Below are positions 23,870 to 32,382 of a DNA stretch of 50,099 nucleotides, one piece after another. A model generated the notes under the pieces. That model saw only the letters and a program-made list of their open reading frames with translations. It had not been told where the DNA came from and ran no database searches. This stretch comes from CAZXCG01 sp964639205 (GTDB lineage Bacteria; Bacillota; Clostridia; Oscillospirales; Acutalibacteraceae). A program made the position numbers and the translations under genes. The DNA is taken from contig CAZXCG010000008.1 in assembly GCA_964639205.1 (NCBI GenBank), forward strand, positions 1 to 50,099. The letters are read 5' to 3'. Positions within the stretch are counted from its first letter, which is position 1; each line of letters opens with the position of its first letter.

Positions 23870-24955
23870 TCAATAGATATACCCCTCGGCGCAAAGCAGC
23901 TCGGCAAGCAGTACAGCACCGCCCGCAGCGCCTCTGAGAGTATTGTGCGACATACAAACAAATTTGTAATCATACTGTGAATCTTCTCTGAGCCTGCCTA
24001 TGGAAACAGCCATTCCATTTTCCAAATTACGCTCGCTTTTAATCTGCGGACGGTCAGGCTCGGTAAAATAATGCAGGAAATGCTTGGGCGCGCTCGGCAG
24101 CGAAAGCTCCTGCGCTCTTCCGGAGTAATTCTCCCAGCGTTTTATTATCTCTTCCTTTGAAGGCTTCCTTACACCGTCTGCAAAAGACATAAACACTGCC
24201 GCCGTGTGTCCGTCCGAAACCGGAACCCTTAAACACTGTGAGGTGATGGAAATGTCGTTACAGTTTACAATAGCTCCGTTTTCGACCTTGCCCCATATTT
24301 TGAGCGGCTCCTGCTCTGACTTCTCTTCTTCTCCGCCTATATACGGAATTACGTTATCAACCATTTCGGGCCATCTCTCAAAGGTTTTTCCTGCGCCCGA
24401 AATTGCCTGATAGGTGCAAGCCAAAACCTTATTGACTCCCAATGTCTTGAGCGGGTGAATCGCCGGAACATAGCTTTGCAGCGAGCAGTTTGATTTTACC
24501 GCAACAAAGCCCTTTTTAGTACCGAGCCGTTTTCGCTGAGCTTCAATAATTACGGCGTGATCTGCATTTATTTCCGGAATAATCATGGGAACGTCGGGAG
24601 TGCCTCTGTGTGCGGAATTATTTGAAACAACCGGGCACTCTGCCTTGGCGTACGCCTCCTCCAACGCTCTGATTTCGTCCTTCTTCATATCAACGGCGCA
24701 GAATACAAAGTCAGCATTGGCTGCAACCTCTGCGACCTGCGCCGCGTCCATAACGACCATGTCTGCTATATTGGCGGGGATTTCCGCCTGCATTGCCCAA
24801 CGTCCGCTTACGCATTCTTTATATGTCTTCCCCGCGCTTCTCGAGCTTGCCGCAATAACGGAAACCTCAAACCAGGGATGATTTTCAAGCAAAAGTGCAA
24901 ATCTTTGACCTACCATACCGGTTACGCCGATAATTCCAACCTTAAATTTCTTCAC
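23870..24955 (-). CDS. asd: Aspartate-semialdehyde dehydrogenase (archaeal-type)
   Basis: Reduces aspartyl phosphate to the semialdehyde with NADPH. KVGIIGVTGMVGQRF at the N-terminus, the SSRSAGKTY segment, and the catalytic Cys in VKSNCSLQSYVPAIHPL. The SNCSLQ context and 361-residue length resemble the archaeal/fungal branch of the family more than the E. coli Asd branch. I place the start at the GTG encoding VKKFKVG, about ten bases after GGAGG; a TTG further upstream would put the ribosome site inside the gene. First gene of a five-gene transcript. Confidence 0.9.
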   Translation of the reverse strand: MKKFKVGIIGVTGMVGQRFALLLENHPWFEVSVIAASSRSAGKTYKECVSGRWAMQAEIPANIADMVVMDAAQVAEVAANADFVFCAVDMKKDEIRALEEAYAKAECPVVSNNSAHRGTPDVPMIIPEINADHAVIIEAQRKRLGTKKGFVAVKSNCSLQSYVPAIHPLKTLGVNKVLACTYQAISGAGKTFERWPEMVDNVIPYIGGEEEKSEQEPLKIWGKVENGAIVNCNDISITSQCLRVPVSDGHTAAVFMSFADGVRKPSKEEIIKRWENYSGRAQELSLPSAPKHFLHYFTEPDRPQIKSERNLENGMAVSIGRLREDSQYDYKFVCMSHNTLRGAAGGAVLLAELLCAEGYIY

Positions 24956-25204
24956 GAAAACTAATCCTCCGAAATGCAAAATCAAAATAAGACAATAAAA
25001 AGTAAAAAAACAGTTGTCATTTTACGGATTTTAATATATTATATGTAAAGCGCTGTTCCGCGCGATTACAAAATCTGCGCCGAAAATATTTTTAAATAAA
25101 CATCCTGCGCAAGTGCGACTGCAACAACGGCGACCGCTTTAAGCCGCGTTTAACCCCGATTGCAAAGCCGCCTCAGCTCATTAAAACCGTAAAATTCCGC
25201 CTTT
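24956..25204 (-). other. Long asd leader, about 250 nt, no recognised riboswitch
   Basis: Between the predicted asd promoter and start codon lie some 250 transcribed bases with several G+C-rich hairpins (for example GCGC-rich arms around 25050-25062 and 25108-25118). I looked for the conserved cores of the lysine riboswitch and the T-box and found neither. It may carry an unrecognised attenuator or simply be an untranslated leader. Confidence 0.5.
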
Positions 25205-25210
25205 AGTCTT

Positions 25211-25240
25211 AATATACCACAATTTACTTTTAATTGTCAA
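25211..25240 (-). promoter_or_regulatory. Promoter of the asd-dapA-dapB-ppk-pfk operon
   Basis: Minus strand TTGACA (25240-25235), 18-base spacer, TATATT (25216-25211); predicted start about 25204. Confidence 0.72.
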
Positions 25241-25291
25241 TATTATTGAGACTTGCGGCGGCAAATATATTATTTTGAAAAAGGAAGAATA

Positions 25292-26317
25292 ATGAACACA
25301 TCGGATTTTTTCTATGAACTTCCAAAGGAACTGATAGCGCAGACTCCGATTGAGCCGCGCGATTTCTCGCGGATGATGTTTTTGGGAAGAAAAGACGGCA
25401 GAATCGAACACCGCCGTTTTTATGAAGTTATTGATTATTTGAATCCGGGCGACTGCCTGATACTTAACGATTCGCGCGTAATCCCCGCGCGAATTTACGG
25501 AATTAAAGACACAACCGGCGCAAGAGTGGAATTCCTTTTGCTCAAGCAAACGGAGAATAACCGCTGGGAGTGCCTTGTAAAGCCGGGCAAACGTGCAAGA
25601 GCGGGCGCAAGCTTTTCTTTCGGCAACTCTGATATGCGCGCGACGGTGGTCGAGGTTAAAGACGACGGCAACCGCATAATAGATTTCGAATGTAAAGAAA
25701 ATATTTTTGAAGCCCTCGAAAAGCTCGGGCAAATGCCTCTTCCGCCTTATATTACGGCAGAGCTTAAAGACAAGGAGCGCTATCAAACCGTTTACAGCAA
25801 AGAACCGGGCTCCGCCGCCGCGCCGACGGCGGGGCTGCATTTTACAAAGGAGCTTCTGGAAAAAATACGGGATAAAGGCGTTAATATAGGCTATGTAACG
25901 CTGCATGTAGGACTGGGGACCTTTCGCCCCGTTAAAGTTGACGACATTGAAAAGCACAAAATGCACAGCGAGCATTATTATGTACCGAAAGAAACAGCCG
26001 AGCTTATAGAGCAGACGAAGAGCCGAGGAGGAAGGGTCATATCTGTAGGGACAACCTCCTGCCGCACGCTCGAAAGCGTTGCAAAAAAATACGGCAAGGT
26101 TATAGCCTGCGACGGATATACCGATATTTTTATATATCCCGGGTTTGAATTTAAGGTAATCGACGGCTTGATAACCAATTTTCATCTGCCGGAAAGCACG
26201 CTTATAATGCTTGTTTCGGCTTTCTCGACGCGTGATATTATTATGAAAGCATATAAAACTGCCATTGAGGAAAAATACAGATTTTTCTCGTTTGGCGATG
26301 CAATGCTGATTTGCTGA
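25292..26317 (+). CDS. queA: S-adenosylmethionine:tRNA ribosyltransferase-isomerase (QueA)
   Basis: Adds the epoxy-cyclopentanediol ring to preQ1 in tRNA, using SAM as ribosyl donor. Family blocks: FFYELPKELIAQTPIEPRDFSRMM, LILNDSRVIPARI, AAPTAGLHFT, VTLHVGLGTFRPV, HLPESTLIMLVSAF. 341 residues from the ATG at 25292, with AAGGAAG nine bases upstream; this matches the family length, and the frame extension to 25253 is not needed. Followed by tgt in the usual queA-tgt-yajC order. Confidence 0.96.
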   Translation: MNTSDFFYELPKELIAQTPIEPRDFSRMMFLGRKDGRIEHRRFYEVIDYLNPGDCLILNDSRVIPARIYGIKDTTGARVEFLLLKQTENNRWECLVKPGKRARAGASFSFGNSDMRATVVEVKDDGNRIIDFECKENIFEALEKLGQMPLPPYITAELKDKERYQTVYSKEPGSAAAPTAGLHFTKELLEKIRDKGVNIGYVTLHVGLGTFRPVKVDDIEKHKMHSEHYYVPKETAELIEQTKSRGGRVISVGTTSCRTLESVAKKYGKVIACDGYTDIFIYPGFEFKVIDGLITNFHLPESTLIMLVSAFSTRDIIMKAYKTAIEEKYRFFSFGDAMLIC

Positions 26318-26331
26318 ACGCAAATAAATAA

Positions 26332-26417
26332 AATCAACAGGGGATTGTATCCCCCCACTGATTCCGAAAAAGGGAGCCGCCGCCTTAGATTCGGCGGAAA
26401 TCTTTGCCTAAGTTATA
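26332..26417 (+). repeat. 5'-truncated copy of the 141-bp repeat between queA and tgt
   Basis: Retains the 3' 60%: the GGGGAT-TGT-ATCCCC hairpin with outer AATCA/TGATT arms, GATTCCGAAAA, CCGCC-TTAGATT-CGGCGG, and TCTTTGCCTAAGTTATA. The first two hairpins of the full unit are missing. It lies inside what should be one transcript, 15 bases after the queA stop, and ends shortly before the tgt ribosome site. Confidence 0.85.
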
Positions 26418-26440
26418 CAAAGCTATACAAAGGAGATTTT

Positions 26441-27571
26441 ATGTTTAAAGTAATAAAACGCGAGGGGCGCGCGAGACGCGGTGTTTTCGAAACCGTGCAC
26501 GGAACCGTACAAACCCCCGCGTTTATGAATGTAGCCACCTGCGGGGCAATAAAGGGCGCGGTTTCGGCTCTTGACCTCAAGGATTTAAAATGTCAGGTTC
26601 AGCTCTGCAATACATATCATCTGCACTTGCGTCCCGGCGACGAAAGAATAAAAGCGCTGGGCGGGCTGCACAGATTTACACGCTGGGACGGACCTATCCT
26701 TACAGACAGCGGCGGATTTCAGGTTTTTTCGCTTGCAAAGCTGCGCAGCATCAAGGAAGAGGGCGTATATTTTGCATCCCATATTGACGGGCATAAAATT
26801 TTTATGGGACCCGAGGAAAGCATAAGGATACAGTCCAACCTCGGCTCAACCGTTGCAATGGCGTTTGACGAGTGTATAGAAAATCCATCGGAATATAAAT
26901 ATACAAAGGATTCCGCCTCCCGCACGGCTCGCTGGCTAAAGCGATGCAAAGCAGAGCTTGACCGTCTTAATTCGCTTGAAGGCACAATTAACCCAAATCA
27001 GATGCTGTTCGGAATAAACCAGGGCGGAACCTACAGGGATCTGCGTACAGAGCATATGAAGGAAATTGCGGAGTCCGAGCTTGCCGGATATGCGATAGGC
27101 GGACTTGCCGTGGGCGAACCCGCCGAAATTATGTATGAAATAATTGAAGCGGTTGAAGAGCTTATGCCGCAGGACAAGCCGAGATACCTTATGGGCGTGG
27201 GCACGCCTGTAAACATTTTGGAGGCGGTATACCGCGGAATTGATCTGTTTGACTGTGTTATGCCGAGCCGAAACGCACGGCATGGTCATTTATTTACCCA
27301 AAGCGGAATTATAAATATAAATAACGCAAGGTATGAATCGGATAACTCACCGATTGATCCGGAATGCGGCTGCACGGTTTGCCGGAATTTCTCCCGGGCT
27401 TATCTTAGGCATCTTTTTAAATGCGGCGAAATGCTCGCCATGCGGCTTGCCGTTATGCACAATCTGTATTTCTACAATAACCTGCTTGAGCAGATCAGGA
27501 GCGAGCTGGACAACGATTCTTATGAGTCTTTTTACCGTAACAAACGTGAAATTTTGGGAAAACGAATCTGA
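26441..27571 (+). CDS. tgt: Queuine tRNA-ribosyltransferase (Tgt)
   Basis: Exchanges guanine-34 of tRNA for preQ1. 376 residues: LTDSGGFQVFSL with the nucleophilic or general-base Asp, GINQGG, GGLAVGEP, FDCVMPSRNARHG with the second Asp, and the zinc site PECGCTVC followed by HN near the C-terminus. The ATG at 26441 follows AAAGGAG; the same frame stays open back into the repeat, which would give a false N-terminal extension. Confidence 0.96.
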   Translation: MFKVIKREGRARRGVFETVHGTVQTPAFMNVATCGAIKGAVSALDLKDLKCQVQLCNTYHLHLRPGDERIKALGGLHRFTRWDGPILTDSGGFQVFSLAKLRSIKEEGVYFASHIDGHKIFMGPEESIRIQSNLGSTVAMAFDECIENPSEYKYTKDSASRTARWLKRCKAELDRLNSLEGTINPNQMLFGINQGGTYRDLRTEHMKEIAESELAGYAIGGLAVGEPAEIMYEIIEAVEELMPQDKPRYLMGVGTPVNILEAVYRGIDLFDCVMPSRNARHGHLFTQSGIININNARYESDNSPIDPECGCTVCRNFSRAYLRHLFKCGEMLAMRLAVMHNLYFYNNLLEQIRSELDNDSYESFYRNKREILGKRI

Positions 27572-27596
27572 ATTTTATACGATTTTTCCAAAATAC

Positions 27597-27625
27597 TTGC
27601 ATTGGAAAATAAAATCTGTTATAAT
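27597..27625 (+). promoter_or_regulatory. yajC promoter
   Basis: TTGCAT (27597-27602), 17-base spacer, TATAAT (27620-27625); predicted start about 27632, 77 bases ahead of the yajC ATG. It gives yajC an additional promoter inside the queA-tgt-yajC cluster. Confidence 0.75.
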
Positions 27626-27708
27626 TACAGCGTATTGTTTTTGAGTTAATTTTCTTCGCATAGACGTTTCTTTTTCGTTTTCTGCGTTGAAATAAAAACA
27701 GGAAAGGA

Positions 27709-28134
27709 ATGTTTATTTTGATCAGTACAAATTTATTGGATACCACAACCAGCACAAGCGGAAGTGAAATGATTGTTGTAATTATTGTTTACGCCGCTGT
27801 TTTTGCCGCATTGTATTTCTTTTTTATACGACCAAAATCAAAGAAGCAAAAAGATGAAGAAAGAATGCGTGAAAGCATTGAAATCGGCGATGAGGTTACT
27901 ACCATCGGCGGAATTGTCGGCAGAATTGTTGCAGTTCGCGATGATGAAGACGCTTTTATAATCGAAACAGGTTCCGACAGGTTAAAAATGAAATTCAGAA
28001 AATGGGCTGTTTCTACCGTTGATTCGGAAAAAGAAACAGACAATAAATCAAGCAAAAAAACTCGGGGTCTTTTCGGCAGAAAGAAAAAAGATGAAAACGC
28101 CGATTCCGATAAGTCAACAAAAGATAAATCCTGA
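27709..28134 (+). CDS. yajC: Preprotein translocase accessory subunit YajC
   Basis: Small membrane protein that associates with SecDF-YidC. One transmembrane helix (about residues 21-41, MIVVIIVYAAVFAALYFFFIR) followed by the typical RPKSKKQKDEERMRESIEIGDEVTTIGGI segment and a cytoplasmic tail. At 141 residues it is longer than the usual ~90-110 because of a charged Lys/Asp-rich C-terminal extension. ATG at 27709 with AGGAAAGGA close by; a TTG at 27718 is better spaced and possible. secD/secF do not follow; a terminator does. Confidence 0.9.
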   Translation: MFILISTNLLDTTTSTSGSEMIVVIIVYAAVFAALYFFFIRPKSKKQKDEERMRESIEIGDEVTTIGGIVGRIVAVRDDEDAFIIETGSDRLKMKFRKWAVSTVDSEKETDNKSSKKTRGLFGRKKKDENADSDKSTKDKS

Positions 28135-28169
28135 TAAAAAATAAAATTAAAAATTAAAAAAACAAAATC

Positions 28170-28204
28170 ATCTCCCGCAGATAAGAGTTACTGCGGGAGA
28201 TTTT
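28170..28204 (+). terminator. Intrinsic terminator after yajC, probably bidirectional
   Basis: ATCTCCCGCAG (from 28170) pairs with CTGCGGGAGAT across a 10-base loop, followed by TTT and then TTTT; A-rich on the other side. Lies between convergent yajC and the patatin gene. Confidence 0.85.
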
Positions 28205-28238
28205 CCGTTTTCGTTCAATAATGGCTTCAAAGCCTGAG

Positions 28239-29081
28239 CTATGCCAAAAAATCAACGAACTCCGAAAGACGCCTTTCAGCTTCTTTTCTTCCCATGGTAT
28301 AAGCGGCAAACAGTTTATCCGGGTTTTTTTCGACCTTTGACAAGTCGAGCTTTTCCGGGGGTTCAAAAATAAAGACCTCGCCCTGCTTTTCCCTTTTAAA
28401 AATGAAATCGCGTGTTTCGTTGTAAACCTTATGTCTGTTTTGCATGGCGTTTACAAGCTGCGGATAGTCCTTATATTTTAATCTCAGAAAAGGCATTAGC
28501 CTGTTTTCCCCTTTTACATAATTTCTCGGCTGGGTTAGGATTACCGTGTTCTTTTGGTTTCCCAGCTCAATAAGGCGTTTCAGCGGAATCGAGTCCGTCA
28601 CTCCGCCGTCAAGATACTTTTTGCCGTTGATTTCCACAATTCTCGACACTCCGGGCATAGAGCTGGAAGCGCGTATATAATCCACGTCATTAAACATATC
28701 GCTTATGCAAGGGTATTCCGCTTTTCCTGTTTCGCAGTTTGTGACAACCGCCCGGAAGGATGTTTTACCCTTTAAGAAGGCTTCGTTATCTATGGGATCC
28801 AGCTTTTCGGGAATTGTATGATAAATCATTTCAGCCCCGAAAATATCTCCCGTTTTTATAAGGGAATACAATCCGCAGTAGTTTTTGTCGCGCACATAGT
28901 TTGCACACACTCTAAAGCCGCGCCCCGCCTGCCGCGATAAAAAGCTGCAAGCATGGCATGCACCCGCCGAAACGCCGATAACGGAATCAAATTCTATATT
29001 ATTCTCCAAAAAAACGTCTAAAACGCCGGTGGTAAAAACGCCCCTCATTCCGCCGCCTTCAAGTGCAAGACCGATTTTCAA
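28239..29081 (-). CDS. Patatin-like phospholipase family protein
   Basis: Predicted serine acyl hydrolase of the RssA/YjjU type, 280 residues. Oxyanion motif GGGMRG (residues 9-14), nucleophile elbow GVSAG (about 37-41), and the catalytic Asp in DGGVTDSIP (about 158) are all present. No signal peptide, so cytoplasmic. Single-gene unit: a terminator-like hairpin separates it from the gat genes upstream. Start ATG preceded by a G-rich stretch. Substrate unknown. Confidence 0.9.
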   Translation of the reverse strand: MKIGLALEGGGMRGVFTTGVLDVFLENNIEFDSVIGVSAGACHACSFLSRQAGRGFRVCANYVRDKNYCGLYSLIKTGDIFGAEMIYHTIPEKLDPIDNEAFLKGKTSFRAVVTNCETGKAEYPCISDMFNDVDYIRASSSMPGVSRIVEINGKKYLDGGVTDSIPLKRLIELGNQKNTVILTQPRNYVKGENRLMPFLRLKYKDYPQLVNAMQNRHKVYNETRDFIFKREKQGEVFIFEPPEKLDLSKVEKNPDKLFAAYTMGRKEAERRLSEFVDFLA

Positions 29082-29122
29082 AATATAGCCCCCCTAAAAT
29101 TATATTTTAAGCTTTCTATGCC

Positions 29123-29152
29123 GAAAAGCTCCCGCGTCGGCAGGAGCTTTTC
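29123..29152 (-). terminator. Terminator-like hairpin after gatB
   Basis: GAAAAGCTCC and GGAGCTTTTC, perfect 10-bp arms with a 10-base loop, six bases beyond the gatB stop. The T-rich part is within the 3' arm and no long T run follows, so efficiency is uncertain. Confidence 0.6.
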
Positions 29153-29157
29153 GCCGT

Positions 29158-30570
29158 TTATTTAAGCATTTCTTTCAGTTTGTCCTCAACTGCGCGGGCG
29201 TCCGCTCTGCCCCGGCTGTTTTTCATAACATAACCGAGGATTGCTTTAAGCGCCTTTTCCTTGCCGTTTTTGTAATCGCTCACAGCCTTGGGATTTGCTT
29301 CCGCGGCATTTCTGCAAAGCAGCTCAAGAGCGTCTTCATCAAGAGAACCCATATCGCTTTCGCTTATAAAGTCAAAAGCGTCTCTGCCGGTGTCAAGCAT
29401 CTTATCGAGGGTAGATTTCGCAAGATTATTGCGTATTTTGCCTTCCTCCAAAAGCTTAACAAGGACGTTGAGCTGCTCCGGCGAGGTTTTGACGGAAAAG
29501 GCTTCTTTGTCCGCCTCTGTTTCAAGTCTGCGGAAAATCTGCCCTATTATAAAATTAGCGACCGTTTTAGGCGACTTGATTCCCTCTGTTGCCGCGTCAA
29601 AATACTCGGATATTCTGCGGTATTTTGTCAGCATAGACGCGTCCTTTTCGGGAATTTGATATTCCGAGACGTATCTTTTAAATTTTTGAGCCGGAAGCTC
29701 CGGCAGCTTTTTTCGTATTTCCTCTATTTCCTCGTCGGTAACGCTTATGGTAACAAGATCCGGCTCGCGGAAGTAGCGATAATCGTGTGCGTCCTCTTTA
29801 CCGCGCATAGGCGAGGTAGTATTTGACGCGTCGTCATAGCGGAGAGTTTCCTGAATTACCTTGCCGCCGTTTTCGATTAAATCGACCTGGCGCTCATACT
29901 CATATTCTATAGCCTTTGTTATGAAAGTGATGGAATTCATATTTTTAATTTCTGTTCTTGTTCCCAATTCTTCAGAGCCGGCAGGGCGCACGGAAATATT
30001 AACATCGCAGCGCAATGAGCCCTCCTGCATTTTGCAGTCGGAAACGCCGATATAACGTACTATCTGCCGGAGCTTTTCCACATATTCGCGCGCCTCCTCC
30101 ACAGTGCGTATGTCCGGCTCGGAAACAATTTCAATAAGCGGCACGCCGCCTCGATTGTAGTCAACATAGGTGTCGCCGTGCTTGTGAATCAGCTTTCCGG
30201 CGTCCTCCTCAATATGAATATGATTAATTCGGATTTTTCTGCCGTTGCTCAGCTCTACATAGCCTTTGCCGCAAAGCGGCTTGTCATATTGGGATATTTG
30301 GTAGGCCTTCGGCAAATCAGGGTAACAGTAGTTTTTTCTGTCCATCTTTGAAATGTTTGCAATCTCACAGTTCAAAGCAAGACCCGCCATAATTGCATAC
30401 TCAACCACCCTTTTGTTCAGCTTTGGTAAGGTTCCCGGAAGACCTATGCAGACCGGGCAGCAATGCGTGTTGGGTTCACCGCCGAATTCCGTTGAACAGC
30501 CGCAGAAAATTTTTGTTTTGGTGGCAAGCTCGATGTGGGTTTCAAAACCGGCTACAAGTTCATATTTCAC
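29158..30570 (-). CDS. gatB: Asp/Glu-tRNA amidotransferase subunit B
   Basis: Kinase/amidase subunit of GatCAB, which converts Glu-tRNA(Gln) and Asp-tRNA(Asn) to the amide forms. 470 residues: ELVAGFETHIEL start, zinc-site cysteines in FCGCSTEF and CCPVCIGLPG, YNRGGVPLIEIVSEPD, YRYFREPDL, and the helical YqeY-like tail ending ADARAVEDKLKEMLK that contacts tRNA. The ATG overlaps the gatA stop by four bases. Last gene of aspS-gatC-gatA-gatB. Confidence 0.97.
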   Translation of the reverse strand: MKYELVAGFETHIELATKTKIFCGCSTEFGGEPNTHCCPVCIGLPGTLPKLNKRVVEYAIMAGLALNCEIANISKMDRKNYCYPDLPKAYQISQYDKPLCGKGYVELSNGRKIRINHIHIEEDAGKLIHKHGDTYVDYNRGGVPLIEIVSEPDIRTVEEAREYVEKLRQIVRYIGVSDCKMQEGSLRCDVNISVRPAGSEELGTRTEIKNMNSITFITKAIEYEYERQVDLIENGGKVIQETLRYDDASNTTSPMRGKEDAHDYRYFREPDLVTISVTDEEIEEIRKKLPELPAQKFKRYVSEYQIPEKDASMLTKYRRISEYFDAATEGIKSPKTVANFIIGQIFRRLETEADKEAFSVKTSPEQLNVLVKLLEEGKIRNNLAKSTLDKMLDTGRDAFDFISESDMGSLDEDALELLCRNAAEANPKAVSDYKNGKEKALKAILGYVMKNSRGRADARAVEDKLKEMLK

Positions 30571-32021
30571 AGCTTTACACCTCTCTTGGATTTTATAAAT
30601 TTACCGGGCTCTGCCTGCTGATATTTATACGCCGCGTTCATAACTACGGTTTCTTCAAATTTATTTCCTATAAGTTGCATACCTATCGGCATACCCTCGG
30701 CATTGCAGCCGCATGGCAGCGAAACGGCAGGCAAACCCGCTATATTCACGGGAACCGTGCAAATGTCGGTCAGGTAGGTTTCTATTGGGTCGCTGACAGC
30801 ATGACCCATACGGAACGCGGTCATAGGCACCGTTGGAGCCAAAATGACGCTGCACTGCCTGAAAGCACGGTTGAACGCATCGACGATTGTTCCGCGCAGA
30901 TTCTGCGCTTTTTTGTAATATGCGTCGAAATACCCGGCGGAAAGCACATAGGTACCAAGGAGGATACGGCGTTTAACCTCGGCTCCGAAGCCTTCGCTGC
31001 GGGTTTTGCATACCATATCGTGAGTTCCCTCGTAATTTTCCGTTTTATAGCCGTAGCGTATGCCGTCGTAACGTCCGAGATTTGACGAGGCCTCGGCGCA
31101 GGCAAGAATATAATAAACCGGAAGAGCAAATTTAAGCTCGGGCAAATCAAAATAGATTATTTCGGCTCCCAGACTTTCATAAACTCTTGCCGCCTCAAGA
31201 ACAGCCTGTTTAACATCATCGCGCACGCCGTCAAGATACTCATGCGCAATCCCTATTTTCATGCCCTTTATGTCATTATCAAGCGCGTCTGAGGTTCTGC
31301 CTTTTCCGCCTTGAGATGTGCTGTCCCTTAAATCGTATTCGCAAATAGCGTCGTAGACTAACGCTGCGTCTTCAACCGAGGTTGTAATAGGTCCGATTTG
31401 GTCAAAAGAGCTTGCATAGGCTACCAGCCCATAGCGCGAAACAGCGCCGTAGGTCGGCTTAAAACCGACAATGCCGCAGAAGCTTGCCGGCTGACGGATA
31501 GAGCCGCCGGTGTCCGAGCCAAGCCCGTAAGCCGCTATGTTGCCGCCTACGGCGCTGGCAACGCCGCCGGAGCTTCCGCCTGAACAGTGCTCGATATTAT
31601 GAGGGTTAGTCGCGCCTCCAAAGCAGGAAGTTTCGCAGGAGCTTCCCATTGCAAACTCGTCCATATTTGTTTTACCGAGCAGAACCGCGTTATGCTTTTT
31701 TAATATTTCCCAAACGGAAGCGTCATAAATCGGCTTGTAGCCCTTCAATATTTTTGAGCAGCAGGTAGTCTCGATGCCCTTTGTGGATATATTGTCTTTT
31801 AAGGTCATGGGAATTCCCGCAAGCAAAGAAAGCTTTTCTCCGGCTGCAATTTTTTTATCGACAACGCCGGCAGCGCCGAGAGCTTCGTCTGCGGTAATAT
31901 TTACGTAAGCGTTAAGCTCGCTGTTTTCGTTTTCTATTCCTTTAAGATAAGCTTTTGTAAGCTCTGTGCTTGAAATTTGCTTTTTTTCAAGCATTTCATG
32001 AAGCTTAGAAATGGTTCCCAT
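30567..32021 (-). CDS. gatA: Asp/Glu-tRNA amidotransferase subunit A
   Basis: Amidase-signature glutaminase subunit, 484 residues. The Ser-cisSer-Lys triad is visible: Lys in MTLKDNIS (about residue 75) and serines in CSGGSSGGVASAVG and GSDTGGSIRQPASFCG. It liberates ammonia from glutamine or asparagine and passes it to GatB. GGAGGAG lies before the ATG, and the gene starts 11 bases after gatC. Confidence 0.97.
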   Translation of the reverse strand: MGTISKLHEMLEKKQISSTELTKAYLKGIENENSELNAYVNITADEALGAAGVVDKKIAAGEKLSLLAGIPMTLKDNISTKGIETTCCSKILKGYKPIYDASVWEILKKHNAVLLGKTNMDEFAMGSSCETSCFGGATNPHNIEHCSGGSSGGVASAVGGNIAAYGLGSDTGGSIRQPASFCGIVGFKPTYGAVSRYGLVAYASSFDQIGPITTSVEDAALVYDAICEYDLRDSTSQGGKGRTSDALDNDIKGMKIGIAHEYLDGVRDDVKQAVLEAARVYESLGAEIIYFDLPELKFALPVYYILACAEASSNLGRYDGIRYGYKTENYEGTHDMVCKTRSEGFGAEVKRRILLGTYVLSAGYFDAYYKKAQNLRGTIVDAFNRAFRQCSVILAPTVPMTAFRMGHAVSDPIETYLTDICTVPVNIAGLPAVSLPCGCNAEGMPIGMQLIGNKFEETVVMNAAYKYQQAEPGKFIKSKRGVKL

Positions 32022-32032
32022 AATACTCCTCC

Positions 32033-32320
32033 TCAGTTTCTTTTGCGTACAAGAAAATGATTCTCTCCCTGTTCGGGTGCATTTTTGAGAATTTCCTGCG
32101 GCGGATAAGAGGGAATAACCTCATCCTCACGAAAAGCGTTGGAAAGGTTATTAATATTATCAAATTCTCCGCTGTTTGCCGGCGCGTTATTTATGGTATC
32201 GGCAAAATCTATAATACCCTGCATATCGGCGGTAAGCGCCTCAAGCTCGTCTTCGGCAACAAAAAGCTTCGAGAGCAGCGCAATGTTTTCTACGTCTTGT
32301 TTTGTAACCAATTTAATCAC
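32033..32320 (-). CDS. gatC: Asp/Glu-tRNA amidotransferase subunit C
   Basis: 95-residue stabilising subunit that wraps around GatA and GatB. VTKQDVENIALLSKLFVAEDE at the start and the LRED-type segment (NAFREDEVIPSYPPQEILKNAPE) are typical. GGAAAGGTGATTAA precedes the ATG. It lies 62 bases downstream of aspS, with a small GGCAAGC hairpin in between. Confidence 0.94.
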   Translation of the reverse strand: MIKLVTKQDVENIALLSKLFVAEDELEALTADMQGIIDFADTINNAPANSGEFDNINNLSNAFREDEVIPSYPPQEILKNAPEQGENHFLVRKRN

Positions 32321-32382
32321 CTTTCCTTTTGGATGTTAAATATTAGCCGCGCTTCGGCAAGCTTGCTTGCCCCGAGCCCGCG

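Noticed and set aside
24956..25204. Lysine riboswitch upstream of asd
   Set aside because: Searched for the conserved internal-loop sequences of the L-box on the transcribed strand; not found.
25181..26323. 380-residue frame on the minus strand opposite queA
   Set aside because: Antisense shadow of queA; composition is arginine/phenylalanine-rich with no domain, and queA is a certain gene on the other strand.
32356..32371. GGCAAGC-TT-GCTTGCC palindrome between aspS and gatC as a terminator
   Set aside because: No T run on the minus strand and the genes are expected to be co-transcribed; at most a minor intercistronic hairpin.
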